From Candidatus Solincola tengchongensis (GTDB taxonomy: Bacteria; Actinomycetota; Geothermincolia; Geothermincolales; RBG-13-55-18), in the NCBI GenBank assembly GCA_015711895.1, contig MU158597.1, forward strand, positions 2,671-15,717: a stretch of DNA of 13,047 nucleotides, given 5' to 3'. The notes beneath the pieces are model-generated. The model worked only from the letters and a program-made list of their open reading frames with translations. It searched no databases and had not been told where the DNA came from. Numbering within the stretch: position 1 is the stretch's first letter; each line of letters begins with the position of its first letter. This document shows positions 1-6,925 of this stretch, in pieces. A program made the translations under genes and the position numbers.

Positions 1-47
1 TGGAAGAAGAGTCCATCATCGAACTCCTCGAGGGTAGGGGACACCAT
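1..47 (-). CDS. Possible 5' end of ruvB (partial, uncertain)
   Basis: After a TGA at 155-153 on the minus strand, one frame stays open to the window edge. Its last part, from an ATG at 47-45, reads MVSPTLEEFDDGLFF. Known RuvB proteins often begin with a short 'VSP/LTP...D.G' segment just before the conserved LRP..EFIGQ block, and ruvB normally follows ruvA, so this may be the ruvB start. The diagnostic block would lie outside the window. The frame is also open upstream of the ATG, with GTG codons at 74-72 and 83-81, and no good Shine-Dalgarno sequence precedes any of these starts. The assignment therefore rests mainly on position, and a chance open frame is possible. Confidence 0.25.
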   Translation of the reverse strand, partial: MVSPTLEEFDDGLFF

Positions 48-182
48 CGCCGTTGCACGAAAAGCCCCAGTCACGAAAGACACTGGAGCGGGAATCCCGA
101 GCTTGCCGGCGGTTTCCGGGACAATCTCGGCCCTTCTCCTCCCCTCACCGCCTCACTTCCTTCGAGGATGGTAAATTATTCC

Positions 183-700
183 TCAAGCTTCCTGACCTCC
201 CAGGCGGCGGAGCGCGTACTTTATCATGTCCTCCAGCCGCGGGTCCTCGGAACGGTATCCCTCCAGGGCACGACCGGCCTCCGCGGCGGTGTACCCCAGC
301 CCCTTGAGGGCCTCGCGGGCCTCCCGAAGGAGGTCCGATCCTTCCGCACCGCTCCCCACCCCGGACAGGTCACCGGCCAGTGGGGCCAGCCTGTCCTTAA
401 GCTCCAGAATGATGCGCTGCCCGCTCTTCTTCCCCACCCCGGAGACCGCGGTGAGTGCGCGCCGGTCTCGCGCGGGAGGTAGAGGAAGAGCTGCCTTTCC
501 CGGCGGTCGCGGAAGCCGAAGAGCTGCAGAACGTCCTCCTTGACGTAGAGGTGCCCGTAAAGGCGGACCCTTTTCCCCGCTGGGGGAAGGCTCTTCAGGG
601 TGTTGGCGGAGACGAACAGGGTCAGGCCAACCCCACCCACTCCGATGACCGCATGGTCCTCTCCCTTCTCCACCAGGGTGCCTTCGACGAAATCTATCAT
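183..700 (-). pseudogene. ruvA: RuvA, Holliday junction DNA-binding subunit, with internal deletion and frameshift
   Basis: RuvA binds Holliday junctions as a tetramer and loads the RuvB motor. The N-terminal part starts at ATG 700 (MIDFVEGTLVEKG) and gives a normal OB-fold domain through FGFRDRRERQLFLYL, about 75 residues, ending near 476. The usual next segment, the first helix-hairpin-helix (xVSGVGPxLAL...), is absent. The sequence resumes in another frame with RDRRALTAVSGVGKKSGQRI, the second helix-hairpin-helix, and continues through a normal C-terminal domain (LREAREALKGLGYTAAEAG) to TGA at 185-183. The two parts total about 172 codons against roughly 200 in the family, so about 30 codons are missing, and the lost length is not a multiple of three. 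Either this is a real deletion that inactivates ruvA or it is an assembly or sequencing collapse. Gene identity is firm; its state is what is odd. Confidence 0.85.
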
Positions 701-1350
701 CCCACACACCGCTTTCCGACGGCCGCCCGTCACTCCACCCGTTCCCGCCCTCCGGGGGCACGGGTCCGCCGGCACGGCCTGTTTCCGTCTCCGGGCAAGG
801 CGCCTCCCGGCGGCCTTTCTCTCTCGCCTCGCATCCCTAAACTCCCTAAACTATATCTTTATTTCTACGGCCAAACCCCTCCGGCCTGCTTTCGCGAATC
901 CGCTTTTCATCCTCCACCAGGCCTATGCCCTTCGCCGGCCCATGCCAGGATCTCCCTACAACGCCTTCTCCGCGCGCACCCCGGGGTACCGTCCCTACAG
1001 CCTGCCCGCACCTTCACGCCATCCACTCCCCACCCGCCTCGTCCCGTGTCCCTCGCGTCTCGTCTCCATGCCCCTCTCAAGAGGCGCTTTATCCCTGCGC
1101 CCTTCGCGGTGCCGTTTCTCCGACCTGACTGCGCCGTTCCGTCACTCACCCCTTTAGCCTGCTCACCTTGTGGCACGGTGTCCCGCCATCTCCTTTTCGC
1201 CCGCCCCCGACATCCCGGAGGTCATCCCCCGCGGTTTCCTGCCCGTGGGGAAAAACGGTCAGTTAAAGCGTCGTTTTATTTAAGATACGCCGTTGGACCT
1301 CTCCGTCCGTCCCGCGGAGGATGCACCGTCGTCCGGAGCGGCTCGTAAGC
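701..1350. other. 650-base gap between ruvC and ruvA
   Basis: ruvC and ruvA are usually adjacent, yet 650 bases separate them here. The plus strand is strongly pyrimidine-rich (many CCC/CTC runs). Long open frames on it give Pro/Arg/Ser-rich translations with no recognisable domain, which I regard as chance products of composition. Two AT-richer patches stand out. One at 838-868 contains a minus-strand TATAGT that could serve as a -10 box for ruvA, without a convincing -35. The other, at 1249-1284, contains AAAACG and CGTTTT on the minus strand as a weak 6-bp inverted repeat with a 14-base loop, 70-100 bases past the ruvC stop. I see no RNA gene or mobile element. Confidence 0.5.
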
Positions 1351-1881
1351 TCAGCCCTCCCCGCGCCGCTCCCCTCTCCTCCTCGGGGATCGTCCGCCCA
1401 AGCGCCGCTCCAGTTTCTCCCGGTGGGCATGGCAGATGGCCAGGGCAAGGGCGTCGCTTGCGTGCGAGGAGCCCACCCCCTCCTCCAGGCCCAGCAGAGC
1501 CCTGACCATGTACTCGACCTGGCGCTTGTCCGCTCTCCCCTGCCCCACCAGGGCCTGTTTGACCTGGAGAGGGGTATACTCCTCCACCGGCACCCCGCAG
1601 TGTGCCGCAGCCAGGATGATCCCGCCGCGAGCCTCTCCCACCACCATGGCGCTGCGGGCGTTGGTGTTGAAGAAGAGCTCTTCCACCACCACCAGGTCCG
1701 GCCGGTACTCGGTGATGAGCTCCTTGACCCGGCGGTATATCTCTTCCAGGCGTGCGGAAAGGTCGTCTCGGGATGAGGTGGTGACGGCCCCGAAGCCCAG
1801 GGCCCGGAGGCGGGTGCCCCGCTTCTCGATGACCCCGTACCCGGTGGAGGTCAGGCCGGGGTCGATGCCCATGATGATCAT
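1351..1881 (-). CDS. ruvC: RuvC, crossover junction endodeoxyribonuclease
   Basis: RuvC is the dimeric, Mg2+-dependent nuclease that resolves Holliday junctions by symmetric nicking. The 176-residue product has the usual length and starts with the RNase H-like strand MGIDPGL (Asp7), followed by VVVEELFF (Glu67/Glu68) and SSHASDALALAI near the C-terminus. His140 and Asp143 fill the last two metal-site positions; His in place of the first Asp is known from Thermus RuvC, so this is not a defect. The tail is Arg/Gly-rich (about residues 158-176). The ATG at 1881 or the ATG at 1872 (MGIDPGL) could be the true start. It lies 12 bases after yebC, a spacing that implies co-transcription. It is intact, unlike the ruvA that follows it. 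Confidence 0.95.
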   Translation of the reverse strand: MIIMGIDPGLTSTGYGVIEKRGTRLRALGFGAVTTSSRDDLSARLEEIYRRVKELITEYRPDLVVVEELFFNTNARSAMVVGEARGGIILAAAHCGVPVEEYTPLQVKQALVGQGRADKRQVEYMVRALLGLEEGVGSSHASDALALAICHAHREKLERRLGGRSPRRRGERRGEG

Positions 1882-1893
1882 GAGATACCGGCC

Positions 1894-2649
1894 CTATTCC
1901 TCGGCTATCTCCGCCAGGATGTCGTCCGGGATATCGAAGTTGGCGTAGACCTCCTGCACGTCCTCGTATTCCTCCAGGGCGTCCACCAGCTTGAGGACCT
2001 TCTTGGCCGCCTCCTTGTCCAGCTTCACCGTGGTCTTGGGGAGCATGGTCACCTGGGCGGAGGCTATCTCCACCCCCGCCTTCTCCAGCGCCTCCACCAC
2101 TCCCCGGAAGGACTCGGGGTCGGTGATGATCTCGTAGTGGTCGTCCTCGGTGTTCATGTCCTCGGCCCCAGCCTCCAGGGCCGTCTCCAGCAGGGCGTCC
2201 TCGTCCACGCCGCTGTCCTTGTTCACGATGATGTTTCCCTTCTTCTCGAACATCCAGGCCACGCAGCCGGTGGTGCCCAGACTCCCCCCCGTGCGGCTGA
2301 AGATGCGCCTGATGTCCGAGGCCGCGCGGTTGCGGTTGTCGGTCATCACGTCCACCATGATGGCTACCCCATTGGCGCCGTATCCCTCATAGGTTATCTT
2401 CTCGAACTCCTCCGCGGCGCCCTCCCCGGTCCCACGCTTTATGGCCCGCTCTATGTTCTCCTTGGGCATGGAATAGCTCTTGGCCTTCTCTATGGCGTTG
2501 GCCAGGGCTATGTTGGTCTCCGGGTTGCCCCCTCCCTCCCGGGCGGCTACGATGATGGCCCGTGAGAGCTTGCTGAAGAGTTGTCCCCGCTTGGCGTCCT
2601 CCGCGGCCTTCTTATGCTTGATGGTAGACCACTTGGAATGTCCCGACAT
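1894..2649 (-). CDS. yebC: YebC/PmpR family protein
   Basis: The 251-residue product has the hallmark N-terminus MSGHSKWSTIKHKK and family blocks such as YEGYGANGVAIMVD and TDNRNRAASDIR, at full length. The family has been described as transcriptional regulators (PmpR) and, more recently, as translation factors that relieve ribosome stalling at proline stretches; sequence alone does not decide which role applies here. The acidic C-terminus (DDILAEIAEE) is typical. A GGAGGAG stretch lies directly upstream of the ATG at 2649. pdxT ends 23 bases upstream and ruvC begins 12 bases downstream, so pdxT-yebC-ruvC looks like one transcript. The pdxT-yebC-...-ruvC order is conserved in Actinomycetota. 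Confidence 0.96.
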   Translation of the reverse strand: MSGHSKWSTIKHKKAAEDAKRGQLFSKLSRAIIVAAREGGGNPETNIALANAIEKAKSYSMPKENIERAIKRGTGEGAAEEFEKITYEGYGANGVAIMVDVMTDNRNRAASDIRRIFSRTGGSLGTTGCVAWMFEKKGNIIVNKDSGVDEDALLETALEAGAEDMNTEDDHYEIITDPESFRGVVEALEKAGVEIASAQVTMLPKTTVKLDKEAAKKVLKLVDALEEYEDVQEVYANFDIPDDILAEIAEE

Positions 2650-2672
2650 CTCCTCCTCCTATCCCGGCATCC

Positions 2673-3272
2673 TCAACCCGCTACCCTCTCCTCCACCAGC
2701 CGGAGGAAATAGCGGTGTATCCTGTCGTCCCCCGTCAGTTCGGGGTGGAAGGCGGAGACCAGCATGCGGTCCTGGACGGCCAGCACCGCCCGCCCGTCGA
2801 ACTCGCCCAGCACCCTCACCCCGGGACCCACGGACTCGATCCATGGGGCGCGGATGAACACCGCCCGGAAGGGCCTCTCCGCCTCATCGATGTCCCGGAG
2901 CGGTATATCAGCCTCGAAGCTGTCCACCTGCCTTCCGTAGGCATTGCGCCGCACGGTGATGTCCATTAGCCCCAGAAGCGGCTGGTCGCCCTCCACCAGC
3001 CGCCGCGCCATCATGATCATTCCCGCGCAGGTCCCGTAGATGGGCATGCCCTCGCCGACCAGGGCTCTTATCTCCTCCAGGAAGCCGTAGGTGGTCATCA
3101 GCCTCCCCATGGTGGTGCTCTCGCCGCCGGGGATGATCAATCCCTGGCACAGGTGGAGCTCGGGGGGATATTTCACCGGGATCCCTCGAGCTCCACATCT
3201 CTCGATCATTTGAAGGTGCTCGCGCACCGCGCCCTGGAGGGCAAGGACGCCCAGAGTCGGTTTCTTCGTCAA
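2673..3272 (-). CDS. pdxT: PdxT, glutaminase subunit of PLP synthase
   Basis: PdxT hydrolyses glutamine and channels ammonia to PdxS for pyridoxal 5'-phosphate synthesis. The 199-residue product is a complete class I glutaminase: IGVLALQGA-like start (LGVLALQGAVREH), PGGESTT at about residues 48-54, the nucleophile Cys82 in YGTCAGMI, and the His176/Glu178 pair in AFHPELT. The start codon is TTG at 3272. An AAGGAG ten bases upstream and the alignment of the first beta strand support it, and there is no in-frame ATG early enough to give a complete domain. pdxS lies upstream but 245 bases away, which is loose for this pair. Confidence 0.96.
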   Translation of the reverse strand: MTKKPTLGVLALQGAVREHLQMIERCGARGIPVKYPPELHLCQGLIIPGGESTTMGRLMTTYGFLEEIRALVGEGMPIYGTCAGMIMMARRLVEGDQPLLGLMDITVRRNAYGRQVDSFEADIPLRDIDEAERPFRAVFIRAPWIESVGPGVRVLGEFDGRAVLAVQDRMLVSAFHPELTGDDRIHRYFLRLVEERVAG

Positions 3273-3517
3273 CCTATCGCCACTCCTTTTGTTCCTTCAC
3301 CGTAAACCAACTCTCGCCGCCGGGGAGGCGGCCCCTCACCGCCACCCCTAGGACCTCTTTCCCAAGCTGGGAAAAGGCCTTCCCGGGATCGACCCTTCGA
3401 GCGGCATTCTCCATCCCGGCCCGTTTTCCCTCTGCCCGCCCGCGATCGACTCCTCCAGGGAGGGCTCGCCCGGCTCGGTGAGGGAGCCCCGTGGCTCTCT
3501 CCCCTCGGGACAGACGC
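3273..3517 (-). other. pdxS-pdxT spacer with inverted repeats
   Basis: This 245-base spacer separates two genes that are normally close or overlapping. On the minus strand it contains a dyad with arms GAGAGCC and GGCTCCC around ACGG (one mismatch) just past the pdxS stop (about 3482-3510). A GGGAA...TTCCC dyad lies around 3365-3380 and a CCGCC...GGCGG dyad around 3318-3334. None is followed by a run of T, so they are not clear intrinsic terminators. They could affect pdxS/pdxT stoichiometry, but that is inference. No coding potential was recognised. Confidence 0.35.
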
Positions 3518-4402
3518 TCACCAACCGCGGAACTGGATGAGGTTCTCCCGCCCGATCTCGGAGATCTCCTTGCCCACCATGGCCTTGCCCAGGCCCCGCG
3601 ACACCTCGGCCAATATCTTGGGGTCGTTGTAATGGGTGGTGGCGAGGACGATGGCCCTGGCGCGAGCCGCCGGGTCCTCGGATTTGAAGATCCCCGAACC
3701 CACGAAGACTCCGTCCGCTCCGAGCTGCATCATGAGGGCGGCATCCGCGGGTGTGGCTATACCCCCGGCGGAGAAGTTGACCACCGGCAGTCGCCCGTTC
3801 TCCGCCACCCAGCACACCAGGTCGTAGGGAGCCCCCATCTCCTTGGCCACGGACATGAGCTCCTCCTTGGGGGTGACGGTAAGGCGCCTTATCTCCTCGT
3901 TGATGGTGCGCATGTGCCGCACGGCCTCCACCACGTTGCCCGTGCCCGCCTCCCCCTTGGTGCGGATCATGGCCGCTCCCTCTCCGATGCGCCGCAGGGC
4001 TTCGCCCAGGTTGATGGCCCCGCAGACGAAGGGGACGGTGAACCGCCACTTGTCGATGTGGTGCTTCTCGTCCGCCGGGGTGAGCACCTCGCTCTCGTCG
4101 ATGTAGTCCACGCCGAGGGCCTCCAGTATCTGCGCCTCCACGAAATGGCCGATGCGCACCTTGGCCATCACCGGGATGGTCACCGCTTCCATGATGGCCT
4201 CGATGACGCTGGGGTCGGCCATGCGGGCCACGCCCCCGGCGGCGCGTATGTCCGCGGGGACCCTCTCCAGGGCCATCACCGCCACGGCACCCGCTTCTTC
4301 GGCGATCTTGGCCTGCTCCGGGGTAGTGACGTCCATGATCACACCGCCCTTGAGCATCTCCGCCAGGCCGGTCTTCACGCGTAAGGTTCCCTTTTCCACC
4401 AT
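3518..4402 (-). CDS. pdxS: PdxS, PLP synthase lyase subunit
   Basis: PdxS condenses ribose 5-phosphate, glyceraldehyde 3-phosphate and ammonia into PLP, working as a dodecamer with PdxT. The 294-residue product matches the family length and is well conserved: Asp24 in GGVIMDV, catalytic Lys81 in PVMAKVRIGH, Lys149 in MIRTKGEAGTG, and the phosphate-binding FVGSGIFKS near residue 237. It ends in the usual RGW. ATG at 4402 is preceded by GGAGGG about eight bases away. A possible promoter lies about 75 bases upstream. With pdxT it gives the cell the deoxyxylulose-5-phosphate-independent PLP route. Confidence 0.97.
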   Translation of the reverse strand: MVEKGTLRVKTGLAEMLKGGVIMDVTTPEQAKIAEEAGAVAVMALERVPADIRAAGGVARMADPSVIEAIMEAVTIPVMAKVRIGHFVEAQILEALGVDYIDESEVLTPADEKHHIDKWRFTVPFVCGAINLGEALRRIGEGAAMIRTKGEAGTGNVVEAVRHMRTINEEIRRLTVTPKEELMSVAKEMGAPYDLVCWVAENGRLPVVNFSAGGIATPADAALMMQLGADGVFVGSGIFKSEDPAARARAIVLATTHYNDPKILAEVSRGLGKAMVGKEISEIGRENLIQFRGW

Positions 4403-4929
4403 CTCTCAGGTCCCTCCAGACCAGGTTTATCCCCAGAGCCCCCTCCGGGTACTTACTCCTCGAGCGTCCACGATTTAAATATAAACCATGCGCGAGTCCA
4501 TCCGAAAGGCGGCCGCCTTATCCTTGCCTGAGGGACAACTGCCCGTGCGATGAAACGAACAGACATGTACGGACATCCGGTGGAAAGGCTTGACGGAGGG
4601 GGAACAACACCCGTCCCCTCTCCAGGGCCGTGGATCATCGGAGGCGGCTTGGCCCAAGGCCACGCTTCCGGCCAGCGACACGCTCGCGGGCCAAGGCGTC
4701 GGCGGATATCGCGGGGAAGTTAAAAGATGTCCCTCCCTCGAAGCGCTAATCGGCGCGGGAGAGGCAAGCCCAAATGCCGCATGTACGCTCATGAACCGCG
4801 TGAAGGCCAGGGTCCGGCCAAAACGGTGCAAACACAGCAATCTTTTTTATCCCCCGCATTGCCGAGGTCTCGCACTGTACACGTGCCCGCTTTAAGAATC
4901 CTGACTTCTTTTCAACGCTCGCAAGGCAT
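4403..4929. other. 527-base non-coding stretch between the DUF6448 remnant and pdxS
   Basis: No open frame here gives a recognisable protein on either strand. It contains the candidate pdxS promoter, a near-palindrome GGCTTGGCCCAAGGCC at about 4648-4663, and mixed-composition DNA with lower GC than the genes around it. I see no tRNA, riboswitch core or mobile-element end. Together with the adjoining decayed gene it may be a region of general gene loss. Confidence 0.4.
4478..4506 (-). promoter_or_regulatory. Candidate pdxS promoter
   Basis: On the minus strand TATATT (4483-4478, five of six matches to the -10 consensus) sits in the only strongly AT-rich patch upstream of pdxS. TTCGGA (4506-4501, three of six matches to -35) lies 17 bases further up. 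Transcription would start near 4471, leaving a leader of about 70 bases. The -35 match is weak, so this is a candidate only. Confidence 0.35.
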
Positions 4930-5450
4930 CTAGCTGCCCTCGCCCCCTTCTTCCGATCCCGTGATGAAGGAAAAGAGATGTGCGGCGTAGAGCTCAAACC
5001 CCAGCATCGCCCGCACATAAGCCCTCGCCGCCGGCACATCGTCCTCTTCATGGCCTCTTGCGTCCATAAGGGTTTGGACCTCTTCCGCAATTCCTCCTCG
5101 ACCGAGGAGAGGATTAAGGTTATGAGCTCTATTGGGTCTCCTCTCTCCACCGCCCTTTCGGCAAGTGGTATGACCGGACCCCGGTCCAATCCGGCTGGCT
5201 TCAGGCCCGTGTTTGGGGCCCCTTCGCCTTTTCAGTGAAGACGCACTGCGGTGTCGAAAACCACGGGTCCGCCAGTTCCGCCGCTTCACCTCCCACCTTC
5301 CTTATCCTGCATGCCCTCTCAAAGGCCTGCCCGAGCTCCTCTTCCTCCTCCTCTACCCATGGAAGCACGAGGTTTACCCTCTCCTCCTCAAGAGCCCTGC
5401 GGGCGGCGGTCACCACGGGGCCGTCCATGGTATCACAGTGGGGGGGCCAT
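4930..5450 (-). pseudogene. DUF6448 family protein, degenerate
   Basis: The conserved family start is present as HCDTMDGPVVTAARRAL, followed by VNLVLPWVEEEEEELGQAFE and GGEAAELADPWF. Restoring frame gives a near-complete protein of about 170 residues: DTAVRLH, GEGAPNTGLKPAGLDRGPVI, ERAVERGDPIELI, VEEELRK, EVQTLMDARGHEEDDV and RAYVRAMLGFELYAAHLF, ending at TAG 4932-4930. Four lesions break it. There is one extra base in a run of seven G (plus strand 5440-5446) directly after the start codon, and a missing base in TTTT at 5260-5257. An in-frame TGA at 5234-5232 stands where Arg (CGA) is expected, and a missing base lies near 5084-5080. The ATG at 5450 has an excellent Shine-Dalgarno sequence and no signal peptide, suggesting a cytoplasmic protein. 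Family function is unknown to me. The identification rests on my memory of the family pattern. Confidence 0.8.
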
Positions 5451-5458
5451 CAACGCCA

Positions 5459-5466
5459 CCTCCCTT
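5459..5466 (-). promoter_or_regulatory. Ribosome binding site of the DUF6448 remnant
   Basis: AAGGGAGG on the minus strand ends eight bases before the ATG at 5450-5448. It fixes the start of the broken gene: the frame it serves reads Met-Ala-Pro and meets the seven-C run at once. Confidence 0.7.
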
Positions 5467-5567
5467 AAACCATGTCGATGTACTTACAGAAGAGATGGAT
5501 CATAATGCTCCACACCATGTGCCGGGAACTCTTGGCCTCCTCGCGAAAATCGGAACGACGCTTGGAA

Positions 5568-6293
5568 TCAGTATTTTAGGATGTCCACCATGATCCGCAT
5601 GGGGTGGGTCTGGTAGCGCAGGCGATGGGGCCGCGAGGATATCCCCGGATGGGCGGGATTATAGGTGCACTTCACCAGGAAGGCCACGTTCTCCGTGTCC
5701 GCGGTAGGCACCCTTTCCATGGTCTGGACGATGGGATTCCCCAGGCTGACCGGCACGCCCTCGGCGGCAAAGGTGGGCACCTTCATGTCCCCGATGAGGA
5801 TGTCGTTCGGGTGGATATAGATGTTCCAGTACTCCTCGTTGCCCGGCACACCCCCGTAAAAGGTGCTCACGTTGGGGACCTGGTCGGGGTCCTTACCGTC
5901 CTTTCTCCGGTACTCGAAAACGATGCGAAAGAAGTCGCCGTGGTCCTGCCAGTATATGTCCGTCAACTGGAGATTGGTCATGACCCCACCCGAACCTATG
6001 GACTGGTTCTGCAGCTTGAACTCCGTGGCTCCTCCGGATTCAGGGAGCACGCTCGACTCTTCCTCTTCCTCCTCCACGGGGATCTCCGGTTTCGCCTCCT
6101 CACCGCCCTCCGTCGGCTTTTCCTCCACGGCCTCTTCCTCCGTGGCCGCTTCCTTCTCCTTTCCTCCGCAGCCCAGTAGGGGAAGGGCGGCGCTCCACAG
6201 GAGCAGGAGTGAGCACAGGAGGCACACCCATGCCGTGATCGGCCATTCCTTCCGCCCACCCGCCGGCGCGAACCCACGTCGCTTCCTTCTCAT
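5568..6293 (-). CDS. Predicted lipoprotein with acidic linker and AMIN-like C-terminal domain
   Basis: The 241-residue product begins with a basic N-terminus (residues 1-16), a hydrophobic segment (about 20-40) and the lipobox LLGC with Cys42, so it should be lipid-anchored outside the membrane. A Glu-rich linker with no visible fold follows (about 45-80). The C-terminal part (about 88-241) contains TNLQLTDIYWQDHGDFFRIV followed by FEYRRKDGK and later HPMRIMVDILKY. This beta-rich pattern of a bound hydrophobic FRIVFEY strand and a final I-V-D strand recalls the AMIN-like domain of actinobacterial secreted proteins, which is a tentative family match. The start is set by AAGGAGGT six bases before the ATG at 6293. 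The downstream DUF6448 remnant begins 117 bases away. Function is unknown; cell-wall association is an inference. Confidence 0.75.
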   Translation of the reverse strand: MRRKRRGFAPAGGRKEWPITAWVCLLCSLLLLWSAALPLLGCGGKEKEAATEEEAVEEKPTEGGEEAKPEIPVEEEEEESSVLPESGGATEFKLQNQSIGSGGVMTNLQLTDIYWQDHGDFFRIVFEYRRKDGKDPDQVPNVSTFYGGVPGNEEYWNIYIHPNDILIGDMKVPTFAAEGVPVSLGNPIVQTMERVPTADTENVAFLVKCTYNPAHPGISSRPHRLRYQTHPMRIMVDILKY

Positions 6294-6534
6294 GTCCGAC
6301 CTCCTTCATCATCTCCCTGGCCCCCGGATGTCTGCGGTAGCCCTTTTTTAAACTTCTCTATACCTCCCCCGGCTCCAACTCGTTGTCTCCGATGGACCAA
6401 CGTCCGCGCATGGCTGCGGTGGTTACTCGAAAACCGTTAAGCTCTCCCGGCAACGCCATTAAGACACCAAAGAAGGGCCCTCTGCGAGTTTGACGGTCTT
6501 TTTACCCCTACCTACAGGTCATTCAGAGAATATT

Positions 6535-6552
6535 TCCTCGCTATACCGAGGA
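6535..6552. repeat. Short perfect inverted repeat
   Basis: TCCTCG and CGAGGA flank a six-base loop CTATAC, forming a 6-bp stem that can extend by a G-T pair. There is no adjacent T run, so it is not a clear terminator; it may be a protein-binding dyad or chance. Confidence 0.3.
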
Positions 6553-6763
6553 GGACCTCGTCACCGCATGTCCATACGTTCTTTTATAAGGCCCGAATCA
6601 GCCGAAAAATATCGCTGGCGTCCTTCCGTCCACCCCCCTTCTTCCGCAAGGTCGGAAACCACCTGTTTTCCTGAAAGCCGATCTTCACCCCATCATCCCC
6701 GCCAACGAAAAGCTTATCCCGGTTGGAGACCGATTAAACCTTCACGCCGCGGTAACCGGCTCC

Positions 6764-6790
6764 TTTGTAGTGGACAAAATCGTGTAAAAT
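6764..6790 (+). promoter_or_regulatory. Candidate promoter for the plus-strand membrane protein
   Basis: TAAAAT at 6785-6790 is a five-of-six match to a -10 box in an AT-rich patch. A weak TTTGTA lies about 15 bases upstream as a possible -35. The leader would be about 130 bases. Low confidence because of the poor -35 and short spacer. Confidence 0.25.
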
Positions 6791-6925
6791 ATTCACCGTC
6801 AGGTTGGACGACATTTGCGGGCGGCCGGGCCGGAGTACCATCCATACGCGTGTATGCTTTGCCCGGACTGCGATTCCGGCCAAACGGCACCGGACCAACA
6901 GCGGACGCGCACCGGGAGGTCAAGG

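Larger units (their letters stand above)
6294..6925. other. 632-base divergent intergenic region
   Basis: This lies between the minus-strand lipoprotein gene and the plus-strand membrane protein gene, so promoters for both should be here. Composition is visibly more AT-rich than elsewhere between about 6340 and 6800. It holds a small hairpin at 6535-6552 and a candidate plus-strand promoter at 6764-6790. Open frames crossing it (for example one from an ATG at 6568) translate to Arg/Pro/Ser-rich sequence with no domain and look non-coding. No RNA gene was recognised. Confidence 0.4.

Noticed and set aside
1249..1284. Intrinsic terminator after ruvC
   Set aside because: The inverted repeat AAAACG/CGTTTT is AT-rich, short and has a 14-base loop; too weak to call.
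455..1348. Long plus-strand open frame of 297 codons opposite ruvA and the gap
   Set aside because: It overlaps ruvA antisense and translates to Pro/Arg/Ser-rich sequence without domains; stop codons are rare in such GC-rich DNA by chance.
1351..1881. Loss of a catalytic Asp in RuvC (His140)
   Set aside because: His at this position is a known active-site variant in RuvC, for example in Thermus, so it is not a defect.
3491..4384. Plus-strand open frame of 297 codons opposite pdxS
   Set aside because: It is the antisense shadow of a fully conserved pdxS; the translation is His/Gly-rich with no family resemblance.
6815..6925. N-terminal extension of the plus-strand membrane protein from a TTG, with a CxxC-like Cys pair
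   Set aside because: No ribosome site before the TTG, while the ATG at 6926 has GGGAGGT five bases upstream and starts at a membrane helix.
6294..6925. Riboswitch or structured RNA in the lipoprotein/membrane-protein intergenic region
   Set aside because: I looked for a conserved core such as that of a cyclic-di-GMP riboswitch and found only one 6-bp hairpin.
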